A stretch of 64,000 nucleotides of DNA from Strongylocentrotus purpuratus (GCF_000002235.5 NW_022145601.1:28257228-28321227), one strand, 5' to 3'; positions 23,711-34,582 are shown, counted from the first letter of the stretch. The notes: generated from the letters alone by a model not told the origin. Numbers and translations are program-made.

Positions 23711-25350
23711 CAGGGCGTCCCAGAAAAAAATGAAACCGAGAATTATCGATGTTTTTAATAACTTAATCACAATTATAATTAATAAATGACACATATGTGT
23801 AAAGCTTAGATCCTCCTCTTTCATTTGATGCAACTCATATGATGCATTTTTAGCATGAGTAATTAAAATCAATTTGAAGAGAGGGAACCAAAATGTCATT
23901 TGGTGGACGGTATCTGAATTTCAAAGAGATAATCACATTTGATTTCTAGAAAGTTCAGTTTTTGCCCTTTCAAATGACACCTCAATCAGGAAAAATGAGC
24001 TAGGAATAACGAAGTTCTGTTTGTTTAAAGTAATGCTTGCATTTCCATAATTTTATTAAACAAATTTGTTTTCACTGGCTGCCTGCCATAGCAACAGGTC
24101 AAATTGACAAAAGACTTAACTCTGTTTCGTTGACAATCAGCCATGCATCAGGTCTTTTGTCTATGGCTGATCGTCCGGAGGAGGAGCAAGAGCAAGAGCA
24201 AGAGAAGAAGTGTGGCGACAAAGATACAGAGCTGCCTGATTTGGGTTATTTCCAGGTTTGTCCTTGCTTCTTCAAACTTTTTGAAAAGTGGTTATGAGAT
24301 TAGCTAACCAAAAATTGAAAGAAAATATGGTGCCTTTTGATAATACATGTATGTATAAAAAAATTATAATGATTGTTATCAGAATTTATTTGAAGAGCTT
24401 GATAAAAGGGACTATTTCAGTATAAACTGCCTGGTGTGATCGTGATAAATAACTATTGATATAAACATTTCGGGTAGGCCTACCTAATAAATTAAATGGT
24501 TGATACGTATTTCTATTGATTATATCTATATTTCACTAACACTACAGAATCAAGTTAAGACTAACATGAAAGAGCTGAGAATGGCCCGGGACACGCTTCA
24601 CCGATGTATCATTAACAGGGAAGCGATGAGAGCAGTGAAGGCACTGAAGAGCCAATCTTCCTTTAATAAGGAGGAGATATCTAGTTAAGACTCAGATGAA
24701 AGAGCTGAGAATGGCCTGGGACATGCTTCACCGATGTGTCATCAACAGGGAAGCGATGAGAGCAGTGAAGGCACTGAAGAGCCAATCTTCCTTTAATAAG
24801 GAGGAGATATCTAGTTAAGACTCAGATGAAAGAGCTGAGAATGGCCTGGGACATGCTTCACCGATGTGTCATTAACAGGGAAGCGATGAGAGCAGTGGAG
24901 GCACTGAATAGCCAATCTGAAGGATTGGCTCTTACTAGCTATTTGAGGTAATTGATGAAATGTTTAAGGCGTATGTCACGCCTGATGTGATAAAGATTGG
25001 AGAAGCAAAGAAGTCCCCAAACAAGTCATAAGGCGTATGTCACGCCTGATGTGATAAAGATTGGAGAAGCAAAGAAGTCCCCAAACAAGTCATTCGGCGG
25101 ACGGTATCTGAATTTCAAAGAGAAAATCACATTTCTAGAAAGTTCAGTCTTTGCCCTTTCAAATGACACCTCAATCAGGAAAACTCAGGAACAATCAGGA
25201 ACAACTCCGTTTTGTTGACAATCAGCCATGCATGAAGTCTTTCATCTACCGTATGGCTAATCGTCAACAAAACAGAGTTATGGAAATGGAATCATTACTT
25301 TAAACAAACAGAACTTTGTTATTCTTAGCTTTTCCTGATTGAGGTTTAAA
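23711..25350. mobile_element. Composite repeat block with inverted and tandem copies
   Basis: Begins near ACAGGGCGTCCCAGAAAAAA after TA, the look of a mariner-type end. A segment at about 23895-24170 (GGACGGTATCTGAATTTCAA, then CATGCATCAGGT) returns in direct orientation at 25090-25235 and inverted at about 25236-25345. Between them lie a Glu/Gln-rich open frame (24037-24297) and a 130-bp tandem array at 24553-24925 of three units. The coding fragments (KELRMARDTLHRCIINRE) are not assigned to a family. Confidence 0.6.
24553..24925 (+). repeat. 130-bp tandem array, about 2.9 copies
   Basis: Units start at AGTTAAGACT near 24553, 24683 and 24813. Each contains ATGAAAGAGCTGAGAATGGC and GGAAGCGATGAGAGCAGTG, and the copies differ at only a few bases. 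Confidence 0.92.
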
Positions 25351-25450
25351 CCCCTCTCTGATTCGCCAACAATGGTTTCTATAGTCCATGGTTTGGTTTC
25401 TTTCTACTCAGCATGCTCAGTAGATCAGATGCTGTCTGCTACATCTGTCA

Positions 25451-25813
25451 GTGCAGAGAGGGAGAGAACCAAAGGGAACTGGCAAGCAAGTGGGTGAAAG
25501 AAACTTTCTCCTAGAGATGATCAGCGAGAGGAAGGACATATTACTCTCCAGAAAGACAGATTACTTAACCAACTCAAACAAAGCAGGTGCATGGGAGGCC
25601 TTGGTGCAAGCTTTCCATGCCAAATTTGGAATGAGATGGAGTATAACCCAAATAAAAGACCAGTGGAAGAGGATACGGATGAATGCAAAAAATGACTACT
25701 CAAACTTTGCCAAGGAGACCAGAAGTTCAGGTGGAGGTGGCCCTCCACCTGAACCAAGCCATTTTACCATTATCGTTAAAAGGAACTTTGCCCGTACGAC
25801 TTCATGCAACTAA
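25451..25813 (+). pseudogene. Myb/SANT-like DNA-binding protein of a DNA transposon
   Basis: About 120 residues. The core ERKDILLSRKTDYL, AWEALVQAFHAKFGMRWSI, QIKDQWKRIRMNAKNDYSNF and SSGGGGPPPEPS matches the Myb/SANT-like family (Myb_DNA-bind_5 type). Such proteins accompany Harbinger-like transposons and also occur as host NAIF1-like proteins. The three spaced aromatic positions and the following Gly/Pro block are typical. The N-terminal 15 residues may not be part of it. The protein ends soon after the domain, so it is either an exon or a truncated copy. Flanking sequence is repeat, which favours transposon origin. Confidence 0.6.
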
Positions 25814-26189
25814 GGAATCTGTTTGATGATAATAGCCTAGACAACATCGCAATAAGTTCACTCAATTCCTTAGCAACTGGCCGTAATGAGTAAGTAATCT
25901 AACATAGTCTATGGGTTTCGTAAGAATACAAATTTAAAAGGGGAAAGTGGAGTGACAAAGAGAGAAAAGAGCAAGTCATGTATGGCTGAGAGAGAGGGAG
26001 TAAGAGAAACGCTCCAAAACGAATATAGATGGCCAGTGACTATCATTTGTTAATACGAAGGGGGGAGCCGTGGAAGGGGGTGCGGGTTAGTAGCTCTTTC
26101 ATCTGAGTCTTAACTTGGGCGGACAGTAATGTTCATACCTTTGTGGTTTGAGAGATGTTTAAGTAATACCAAAAGGTATGAGATGAACC

Positions 26190-26227
26190 CCCCCCCCCCC
26201 CCCAAAAAAAAAAAAAAAAAAAAAAAA
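26190..26227. repeat. Poly-C/poly-A tract
   Basis: A run of C followed directly by a long run of A; low complexity and a likely assembly or slippage hotspot. Confidence 0.9.
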
Positions 26228-26269
26228 TTATATAATAACTCTCCAATGAATTAATGTATTTCTCCTTCC

Positions 26270-26800
26270 AGAAAAATCCAAAGAAACATAATTCCAAATA
26301 TCACAACTATGAACAAATAAACCTAGAAGAAGCTGCAAGATTGGTGTTGGCAAAGAAAAGAAGTACTCTATTAGAGGCAAACGGCAGCCCTACAGTTTGA
26401 AGCTTCGCCAAAGAAGAGGCGCTTAGCAACCACCTGATATATATGGCCGAGGTGGTTATGGATTAATCGTTCCCAGGTAAAAATCTCAAAATTTATTCAG
26501 ATTCTTATTCATCAAACAGTTTCATTTCAAGTTTAATATACTCATTATAAATGTCAAAATCAAGTGCAGGTATACCACTATCAACAAGGTGGTTTCATGG
26601 GTTTTTAAGGAGATGACCAATTTTCCGAGTTATTAGACCGAGATCCCTGGCAATCAATAGAGCAATAGCGACCACAACGGAAAGGATCACAAACTACTAC
26701 CAGGAACTGAACAGGATTTTAACCAAGTACACCCCAAAGACAAAGCCGAGTTCATCTACAACGTGGATGAGACAAGTATTTTTTTCCCTGTGACACTACT
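26270..26800 (+). pseudogene. Pogo/Tigger-like transposase relic, N-terminal part
   Basis: Broken reading in shifting frames. At about 26310-26400 NYEQINLEEAARLVLAKKRS resembles the CENP-B/pogo helix-turn-helix. At about 26590-26790 the words WFHGF, RAIATTTERITNYYQELN and FIYNVDET match the entry to a DDE_1 catalytic core. Several frameshifts and stops interrupt it, so it is inactive. Confidence 0.5.
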
Positions 26801-27265
26801 GACTGAGATCATTTTGCAGGGTGACTTCGCCATAAATTTCTTTAACGTTGTCCAGGACGAGATTCAGTCTTTTCATTGGGAAAACAATCAGGCTACTCTA
26901 CACCCTTTTGTGGTGTACTGTAGGATGACTGATGCAACGCTTGAACACTGGAACATATGCGTAGTGAGTGACATGTAGTAGAGAGCGTTCAACAGTTACT
27001 GCATGTGCACACATTCTTGAGGGTTGTCATTCCGTACCTCCAAACTCAATTCTCTGACATGAAGGAAATCCATTATTTTACTGATGGCTGTGCTGGACAA
27101 CAGAGGAAAAAACTAATTTTCTCATTCTGTGTCATCATCAAGAGGACTTTAATTTAAGTGGAGAATGGAACTTTGTGCAACAAGCCACAGGAAAAGTGCA
27201 TGTTATGGAATAGGAGGGACAGTGAAAGGGTTGCTAACGAAAGGCTAGTCTGATCTGGGTTTAAA
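26801..27265 (+). pseudogene. Transposase-like relic (HPFVVYC type)
   Basis: The frame at 26763-26978 reads DFAINFFNVVQDEIQSFHWE and ATLHPFVVYCRMTDATLEHW. Further on, YFTDGCAGQQ, CHHQEDFN and GGTVKG appear across frames. These words belong to a widespread invertebrate transposase-like family with the pattern DFAENY, EVQSxHW, SDGxAxQYKN, HGKGxCDGxGG. I cannot name the superfamily. It joins the pogo-like relic without a visible boundary. Confidence 0.5.
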
Positions 27266-27493
27266 GAGATCAAGATATCTTGGATAAGACAGAGCCTATC
27301 CCATTCCCTCCACCATACATGCCCCTAGTCTTCCCATTGAGATGAAGTCCATACCAGAGTTATCGGTGCAGGAGACACCAACTCATCCTGATGACTACAT
27401 GGACTTTAGCAATGATAGTAATCACAAGGTACAGCCAAGTGAACGAGCAAATAAAGTTGGCTACTGCGAAAGTACCGTACATGGTGGCCATTC

Positions 27494-27797
27494 CTTTATA
27501 ATCTACAAACTCCACCCAAACCATTGTACTTCCCGAGAAAGCATGCGACAACAAAACTCTGAGAATCACTGCTGGCAAGTCGATACAACTACTGGTTCTA
27601 CCTGCAACACACGTACCAACCCGGTTAGACGATCGAGTGATCCAAATTATTTTATAACCTACAAACTCCACCCAAACCATTGTACTTCCCGAGAAAGCAT
27701 GCGACAACAAAACTCTGAAAATCACTGACAAGTCGATACAACTACTGGTTCTACCTGCAACACACGTACCAACCCGGTTAGACGATCGAGTGATTAA
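27494..27797 (+). repeat. 157-bp tandem duplication
   Basis: The unit starting TTTATAATCTACAAACTCCA at 27494 is repeated from 27651 with a few differences, including ACCAACCCGGTTAGACGATC in both. Open frames on both strands over this block are by-products of the duplication. Confidence 0.92.
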
Positions 27798-28177
27798 AGT
27801 TCTTTACACCGTAGTTACCGGGGTCCTGCTAATTGCAGATAGACCTTCAAACTCAACCAAATATCATGCTCATCTAAAAACAATGATGGCAGACATTCTG
27901 CTACTCCTGCAGGAAGAGGCTGGTAGGCGACTATGGAGGGAAAGAATCTTGTGAGACAGGCTAGACCCATTGGATAGGCCGGACGATGAAATCTGGAGAA
28001 AATACAGATTCACAAGGGCTGGTCTACTCAAATAGTGGTTGAAAAATGGAGATGATTTAATTCTCTTTTATCTGACATCAAACTCATGGTTGTTCAAGGT
28101 TTCCCTAATACAATATTACAAAATACTATTTTTAATTTTTAAAAGGCAGCTTTTTTGGACGCCCCCTCCGATTTAGG

Positions 28178-28440
28178 CCGGTAGGCGACTATGGAGGGAA
28201 AGAATCTTCCGAGACAGGCTAGACCCATATTCCCTCGCTAGATGAGCTTTTTGACTATGTGGAGAGGACTTGGCTTCAAAATCAGATGTGGCCGATAGCA
28301 GCGTGGTGTACATGTATGCACGGGAAGTCAATCAGGACCAACAATAATGCGGAAGGGTATAACAACCATCTCAACAGAAAGGCTGGAGGAAAGACCAACT
28401 GGCAGCACTGCTCCATCGGGAAGCACTCCTGACAGACCTC
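28178..28440 (+). pseudogene. MULE (Mutator-like) transposase C-terminal relic
   Basis: LDELFDYVERTWLQNQMWPI followed by SIRTNNNAEGYNNHLN is the conserved MULE end (W...RTNN.EG.H). A 50-bp stretch just before it (GGTAGGCGACTATGGAGGGA...) is a direct repeat of 27924-27972. There is no zinc finger and no DDE core, so this is a fragment. Confidence 0.6.
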
Positions 28441-28549
28441 ATCATGAGGATGGTTGATCGTCACCTCATCACCAGGACTATACAAGCCAGGGTCTTCAGG
28501 GCTTGGGAGGCCCATAGGGACGACGAGAAAACAACACAGGAACTCCTTC

Positions 28550-29045
28550 AGGCACGATTACTTGGATGCAACTTCCATTGGCAGCAAGCCTGGCAGTAGA
28601 TTGCAGTACAATGGAATTCCTGCAGGTACTGCAACGTTTTTTCACCATCAGAGGACAGCCAGCTATGATATTGAGCGACAATGGCACTCAGTTCGCTGGT
28701 ACACAACGCGAGCTGAGAAAGAAGGACTCTCAGACAAAGAGCTGAAGGACTTTTGTGCGGAGAAAGGCACCACATGGAAGTTTGTAACTCCAGGGGCAAC
28801 CCATCAAAACGGATGTGCAGAGTCCTTAGTTAAAAGCTGTAAGCATGCATTGCAGAAGGCGATTAGTGAACAAGTGTTGTTGCCTTTTGAACTTTGAACT
28901 AGCGGAGGTAGCGAATCCTGTTAACCAAAGAAAAATCGGCTGACTTTCAACTGATCCAGATGGTAGTTATATTTCACCAAACGACATGCTTCTGGGAGCA
29001 TGCCCTCGCATGGAAACCCAACAAATGGTTTATAAAAAAAATCAT
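28550..29045 (+). mobile_element. BEL/Pao LTR retrotransposon fossil, integrase part
   Basis: Part of a BEL/Pao-family pol polyprotein: the integrase core and its C-terminal continuation are recognisable, in plus orientation. No LTRs, gag, protease or reverse transcriptase are seen nearby. It is an old, broken fragment with several breaks, next to the MULE relic. Confidence 0.65.
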
Positions 29046-29087
29046 GTGAAGTTTATCTATGGATAATGTGTATTACTTTTTTATTTT

Positions 29088-29366
29088 TTGTTTTATTTTG
29101 AAATTGTTCTTTTTAGGTGCGACTGTGGTCATTGCAGAGTTCTCCCTTCTTTGGATGTAGGAGACTGCATCTGCTGCAGGGAGATACCAGAGGTTGCTCC
29201 TGAAGCAGACAGGCTGGACATGGGTATGAGATGTATCACAGAGGCACCATCCTTCAACCCTGCAGTGCTTGATCCTATCACACTCTTTGTTGCATGGCAC
29301 AATTTCACCGAGAAGTGGCGCAGACAAGCCAGGTCATTTGGAGCAAGAAATAACGAGTACCGGTAG
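29088..29366 (+). pseudogene. P2X7 C-terminal (ballast) type zinc-binding domain, partial
   Basis: The frame contains RCDCGHCRVLPSLDVGDCIC, CREIPEVAPEA, MRCITEAPSFNPAVLDPITL and NNEYR. The spacing CxCGxC, CCxE, C(I/V)T, HPxF-like PSF and L..L matches the cytoplasmic domain of P2X7 receptors, which occurs as a stand-alone, greatly expanded family in many aquatic invertebrates and is often linked to transposons. TTTTTAG immediately precedes it, so it may have been an exon. The usual continuation (YRxxAYRQFxxW) is cut off after EYR. No P2X channel body is present. Confidence 0.6.
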
Positions 29367-29911
29367 ATGTCATTGATTTTAAAGCTGGCAAATGCGTTGT
29401 TTTTATCATAACTTGATACCTATTTTGTATTGATGAACACTGATTTGTACATTGTATTAAATATCTAAGGAGTTGCTGCCAAGGTGGATGGATGGAGAGG
29501 TCTCATTTTATCCCCCACCCTCCTTAAAAGAAAAGAATTCAGTGAATAGGCCTCAGGAATAGCTATATTTGCATGCATTTAGTAGGTAATGCCATTATTT
29601 GTGCGTGTTTTTTAAAAAAGGAATTCAATCTTTATTTACTGATACAACACATTAAAATGCTTTCCTACAGCCATCCTCCACTGAATTAAAGAAAATAAAG
29701 ACACATTCGACCATCAAAATAGAAGCATCTCTCAACCGTTGGCTGGCCGATTATTTAGTGTTTTCTTCTTTTATAATAATTGTTTTTCTTTCTTTTTGGT
29801 GGATGAGCTGTAGACCAAGGGATGTGAGTGTGAACGAATGATTTTGTACTGCCAATCCAGGAAACTGGTAGCAGAGCTAGCTGTATACTCTTTCTTATGG
29901 TCACTGCTCTT
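29367..29911 (+). other. Intergenic stretch
   Basis: No gene recognised; AT-rich with probable degraded repeat. Confidence 0.4.
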
Positions 29912-30030
29912 TCTGCAAAGCTTCTGCTGAACTTTGGAACAAACTACCTTTAAATGTCAAAAACTGTCAGACTGTTAACTAATTCAAAACTTGTCTTAAG
30001 ACACATTTATTCAAAATTGCTTTTGATGAT
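29912..30030 (+). pseudogene. LINE reverse-transcriptase C-terminal relic
   Basis: The frame reads FCKASAELWNKLPLNVKNCQ then FKTCLKTHLFKIAF, the terminal motif (APxLWNxLPxxxR...F...LKTHLF) of CR1/L2/jockey-type LINE proteins. It has a stop inside and nothing recognisable upstream. Confidence 0.6.
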
Positions 30031-30048
30031 TAACTTACTCTGTTCGCA

Positions 30049-30380
30049 TTGAAACTTGAAAATCTCCATACCCAAATCCACAAAGCTGAGGAGGCAGAAA
30101 ATAAGCTTGAAAGATTTTCAAGGAGAAATAACCTAACGATCGTCGGCCTGGCGGAGGATAATGGAGAAAAGCCTGATGAGAAAGTTGCCACTTTGCTGGT
30201 TCAGTACTTCGGGATGCAAATCCACAAATTGAGCGTGCACAACGAGATGGGAAACCAATTGAAGGAAGGCCGAGACACATGCTATTCAAGTTGCTGTCTT
30301 ATCAGGACAAACGGCAGATCATGTCTCTATAAATTAGTGGTAGATCTGATATTTATTTATAGTCAGTATAGGTAACTAGA
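30049..30380 (+). pseudogene. LINE ORF1 relic (L1/Tx1 type), internally deleted
   Basis: ENKLERFSRRNNLTIVGLAE is the start of the ORF1 RRM domain. A frame change leads to RDGKPIEGRPRHMLFKLLSY, the usual RxGKxxxxRPRxxxxKFLSY continuation. At about 30340 the DNA words AGATCTGATATT resemble the endonuclease region of the LINE at 34741, so ORF1 seems joined to ORF2 by deletion. A 3' UTR-like A-rich stretch follows to about 30640. Confidence 0.6.
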
Positions 30381-30769
30381 TTAGTATTGTTAGTCCCCCT
30401 CCCCCTCTATTGTAATCTACTTCTTTAACAAAAAATGTTGTTGTTCCAGTAAAGGTGATCTGTGTTTTAACAAGCTGTGCTTTTTTACAGACCACCTCTT
30501 TTCCACATTTATTAAAGTCTTTATAACTGTTTCATTGTTAATGAATTTATGCTAGTTGACGGTGAACTTGTTGCTACTGTTCCTGAATTAAATGTTTTTT
30601 ATGCAAGTGGAAAGAAATAAATAAATCTTGAATGTATATCTCATATGTATTGTAATTTGTAGGTTTATTTGCATTTTTTTTTTTTTAAATATGTAATTGT
30701 TTATCATTGTATTTTCAAAGAGCCCCTATAAATCTTGACCCTCCCATTTCATTATGGAACGCAGGGGGG

Positions 30770-31760
30770 AGACCCTTCCCGGTAGCACTACCCATGCAGT
30801 GCGAGGGAAGGACCAACTTGTGAGGATCAAGGTAAACGTCCTGGTCTACCTTCAAGCTGGTAGGGGTTGTGAGCCATCTGACTTGTTCAGTTGGTGGCGG
30901 ACAGACCAGGGTGGCTAGGAGAGGAGTGTCTCATCCGCCTGCATAAACAACTTACGTTTTGCAGACGACATCGTCTTGATAGCCGAGACTCCAGAGGAAC
31001 TGCAGACACTGGTTGATAAAGTCTACAAGGCAAGCTGTGACCTTGGTCTCAAGGTGAACATAGCAAAGACAGAAGTGCAAGCTATTAGCAAAAGGAAGTG
31101 CAACCTCAATATCGACATAGCCAACGACAGACTAAAACAGGTGGAAGATTTTGTGTACCTGGGAGGGAAAATAGCAGAAAACGGCTCTAGTACAAGTGAC
31201 ATTAAGAATCGTATCAGAAAAGCAGGGGCAGCTTTCCAAAGGCTAAATAACATATGGACATCAAAAAGCATTAGTAGTCACACGAAGATGCAACTGTACC
31301 AATCACTCATCCTCTCTATACTGCTTTATGGGGCAGAATCCTGGACAGTTAAAAAAGAAGATAGCAACAGACTTCAAGTGTTTGAAATGGCATGCCTTCG
31401 TCACATAATGGGGGTGACAAGACTAGATAAGATCCGTAACACACACATCAAAGAATCCCTCAACCTTGATCAAGATGTTATGGACAAAGTCTCTACTAAA
31501 AGACTCAAATCTTTTGGCCACGTCCTAAGAATGAAACCTACAAGATACCCCAAAATTGCAGTGGAAGGAAAGGTCACAGGAAATCGACCCAGAGGCCGTC
31601 CACCCAAAAGATGGCTTGACTGCATCTCAGAGGACTGCAAAGCAAGATCTATACCAAGGCTGACAGATGCATCAAGACTGGCTGCGGATAGAAAAACTTG
31701 GCATACTATCGCCATACAGAAGCCATGACGAGGCCCCTGGCCTGCATGGTCGCCATGAGT
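30770..31760 (+). mobile_element. 5'-truncated RTE-type LINE
   Basis: An open frame from about 30952 to 31728 carries the end of a reverse transcriptase: LRFADDIVLIAETPEEL (the FADD catalytic box), LGLKVNIAKTEV, VEDFVYLGGKIAENGS, ILLYGAESWTVKKED, CLRHIMGVTRLDKIRN and GNRPRGRPPKRWLDCI. This set is typical of RTE/BovB-like LINEs. The endonuclease and the first RT motifs are missing. The open frame has no internal stop, so the insertion is fairly young. Sequence after the TGA ends in AAGTAAGTCAAAAG, possibly the short tail repeat. Confidence 0.8.
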
Positions 31761-31814
31761 CAAGTAAGTCAAAAGTATTTTGTTTGTTAAAGCGCTTAGA
31801 GACTTCGGTGGTAA

Positions 31815-32760
31815 GCGCTTTATAAGCACTGTTTTTATTACTAGTATTGTAGCGAATTGCCTAAGTCAGTTTCCGCATACGTGCAAATGTACCACACTAA
31901 CACTGAAGAGGATATCCAGGAGAAGATCATCGCTCACATGGGAGACCCAGGTGGAGAGATTAGAGTCCTGATAGCCACCATCGCATTTGGGATGGGGGTC
32001 GATGTGAAAAGTATGCACACCGCCATCATGATTGGAAGGCCATCAGAGCTCCATGACTATCTACAAATGGCAGGAAGAATTGGACGGGATGGAACACAGA
32101 GCATGTGCTTGACTGTGAAATATCCAGGGGATATTGTTGGAGGGGGTGTTTCTAAATCAATGAAAAGATTTTTGAGTGCAGGAGAAGTGTCATCAACGAA
32201 AACTACATGTCCAGTGGTACTGTCATGAAGAAGCATGAATGTTGTTATGTCTGTGCAGTACAATGCATGTGTTCTGGGAATAGGTGTGATGCTGAGCCAT
32301 CACGGTTGGAAAGTCTGGCACGCAATCATCTTGACATGCAAGGAGAAGCTCCGGAGTTCCTGATTTCCATACCCACACCTGCCCAGCAGGACAAGCTCAA
32401 AAGAAGTTTGGATGAATATCAAAATGAACTGGTAATAGAATGTCCAGATCATCTGTACAGTGGGGAAGGACATTGCCAGTGGACTTCCAGAGTGTACAAT
32501 ATCAAAAATAATGTGAGAAATCAACGTGCATCTGACTAGAGACGAGTATGTGAAGATATACCACTTTGGTAGCTCCGATGTTGCCCAGAGAACCTGGGTT
32601 ATGTATCTTAAGATTCTTGAAAGGACTGATAGTAATTTGCCTGACAATTCCTGCACCCCAGTTCAACAGGACCACTCTGATGGATCCGATGTGTGTGGTC
32701 CGGGAATGTATTTGCTGATGCAGTTGAGGAGGCTGTATCTGGCATCGCTGCACGGTTAGT
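31815..32760 (+). pseudogene. RecQ-like helicase fragment, first copy
   Basis: VSAYVQMYHTNTEEDIQEKI, EIRVLIATIAFGMGVDVKSM and HDYLQMAGRIGRDG are the second helicase lobe of RecQ proteins, including motif V (ATxAFGMGV) and motif VI (QxxGRxGRDG). A zinc-binding part follows (RSVINENY..., HECCYVCAVQCMC). The zinc-binding part and the region after about 32540 need frame changes. A splice-acceptor-like ATTGTAG lies before it and the first helicase lobe is absent. It is a retro- or transposon-carried exon rather than a host gene. A second copy lies at 33610-33885. Confidence 0.65.
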
Positions 32761-32762
32761 GG

Positions 32763-33290
32763 AGCATTGAAGGCCGGTAATGGATCTGGAGGGGAAGGTA
32801 AGAGCACAGGAAGAGGAAATCGAGCACCTTAAGAAGGCAGGAGAAAGCTCTACAGAATTTTGTTCGGCTTTGGAAATGAAGCTGGATGTGTTAGAGCAAC
32901 AGGGAAGATGCAACAACATCCGATTTCTTGGAGTAAAGGAATCTAAAGAGGAGGTTCCGGAGGCGGTCATGATGGAGGTTAGGGAGAAGTTTGGCGTCAA
33001 ATTAACCCCAGCTGACTTCGACCGTTGTCATCGACTAGGCTCGTCTTCACCTGATGCAAATCAGCGGAAAATACATCGCCCTCTTCTAGTAAAGTTCTCA
33101 AGCCATCGCAGCAGGGGTCTGGTAATGGGAGCCAGATCAAAGCTGAAAGGCACTGATATCTTCCTCAATGATGATGATGATGAAGCTCCTGTATAATGTA
33201 TAATGTCCGCCACTGACAGAAAGTAGAGCGATCCTTTAGCCAAAAAAGGAGGATCTTTGCGGGCATAAAGAACATAAATGGCGGCTATAC
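32763..33290 (+). pseudogene. LINE ORF1 relic with coiled coil and RRM
   Basis: The open frame 32780-33196 begins with a coiled coil (VRAQEEEIEHLKKAGESS), then CNNIRFLGVKESKEEV, FDRCHRLG, RPLLVKFSSHRSRGLVM and ARSKLKGTDIFLND, the RRM of non-LTR ORF1 proteins. A GAT triplet expansion has replaced the end (NDDDDEAPV) and the C-terminal domain is in another frame after 33196. Family within L1/CR1-like LINEs not resolved. Confidence 0.6.
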
Positions 33291-33576
33291 CAAGAAACTA
33301 ATAACTTGTGATGTAGACATTGCTAACAGCAGACTAGCATCTCATCACCTAACTAATCATGCTGAGCTGAACAAGGGATCAGAATTAATGGATGATCTTC
33401 GTGTAGTTGAGGCACCTGCCGACGACGAATATGAAGACATCCTAGTGAGAGTCAAGAATTCAGGAATCCGCAGACTTGCTATTAGGACAATGACAATTGT
33501 GACTGAACGTTGTTATCAGGGAAAGACGGGGCAAAATCCAAACTAGAACATACTATTTTGAGAATGAAGAATAGTA
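33291..33576 (+). other. Unassigned possibly coding relic
   Basis: A frame reads LNKGSELMDDLRVVEAPADD then EYEDILVRVKN without a recognised domain. It may be part of a degraded element. Confidence 0.3.
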
Positions 33577-33612
33577 ACCGTAAATCTCTGTGTATAAGGC
33601 GCACTTTTTTTG
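33577..33612 (+). repeat. Solo terminus of the ACCGTAAATCTCTG element family
   Basis: The sequence CGTAAATCTCTGTGTATAAG with GCGCAC following matches the terminal inverted repeat of the element at 50250-50763. It is joined to TTTATAAGCACCG, the text that precedes both RecQ fragments. No opposite end is found near. Confidence 0.7.
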
Positions 33613-33884
33613 CGCTTTATAAGCACCGTTTTTATTATTTTATTATGTTTTGTAGAGAATTGCCTAAGTCAGTTTCCGCATACGTGCAAATGTATCACAC
33701 TAACACTGAAGAGGATATCAAGGAGAAGATCATCACTCACATGGGAGACCCAGATGGAGAGATTAGGGTCCTCATAGCCACCATAGCATTTGGGATGGGG
33801 GTCAATGTGAAAGGAATGCACCCCACAATCATGATTGGAAGGCCATCAGAGCTCCATGACTATCTACAAATGGCAGGAAGAATC
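33613..33884 (+). pseudogene. RecQ-like helicase fragment, second copy
   Basis: Nearly identical to 31815-32100, including the non-coding TATAAGCAC...GTTTTTATTA text before the exon and the words YHTNTEEDIKEKIITHMGDP and IATIAFGMGVNVKGM. It breaks off in motif VI (QMAGRI), where LINE ORF1 sequence begins. Confidence 0.7.
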
Positions 33885-34173
33885 AGAAGGGCCGATTATT
33901 GCAGCCTTTAATCGGTACACGTCCAAAAGTATGATCCTGGTAAATGCACGTCGCTTCTTGAAGGAGAAACCCTTTGAGCACAATGGAAAGCATCTTATTT
34001 ACGTGGATGAAATGTTGCCCAAGGAAATTCGTGAACAACGGAAGAAGCTGATTCACATCAAGAAGAAGCTGAAAGAGGAAAATACAAGGAGAGCAGTGTA
34101 CTTCAAGTATCCTGCTCGCATCTTCTACAAAGAAGGAAAAGACGGGAAGGAGATAGAATACAAGATGAAATAA
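33885..34173 (+). CDS. LINE ORF1, C-terminal part
   Basis: Reads PIIAAFNRYTSKSMILVNAR, RFLKEKPFEHNGKHLIYVDE, MLPKEIREQRKKLIHIKKKL and RIFYKEGKDGKEIEYKMK, ending in TAA. This is the end of the RRM and the basic C-terminal domain of an ORF1 nucleic-acid chaperone. It lies upstream of ORF2 in the same orientation. The N-terminal coiled coil is missing, so it cannot be a full ORF1. Confidence 0.75.
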
Positions 34174-34582
34174 CTCAAAACGTCAAAGGAAAGAAAATAT
34201 CATTCCACATCGAAATGCCGGAAACATTAAAAAAACAAAAACATGAATAATGTTATAGAGCTGGACTTACCTTGCCTACTTAAAAACAAGAAGAAAAGTG
34301 AAAAAGGAATACTTAGATTAGGTTAATGACAAGAACTTAAACTTTTATTTGTTTAATTATTTTTCATGAACTAATTCTGAGAGTGAACTTTTATAGGTGA
34401 ATATGTGGAAAAAGCACTCAAAGGAAAAAAGGAAAGACCACGATGTGGTCTAAGGCATACGGAAGAACTAGCCTTTGTTATGATTTGTTTTTTGTGTTGT
34501 TTGTTTGTTGAACCTGAATGTTTAATATATGTTAAACCTGATCTTATAATGGTGGTATTTTTAAGAAATTCATATCTTAACT

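Noticed and set aside
27342-27731. Open frames of 123-128 codons on both strands.
   Set aside because: Created by the 157-bp tandem duplication; no domain, and they mirror one another.
31857-32228. Host RecQ helicase gene.
   Set aside because: Only the second helicase lobe is present, it is frame-broken afterwards, and a second copy with the same non-coding flank lies 1.8 kb away.
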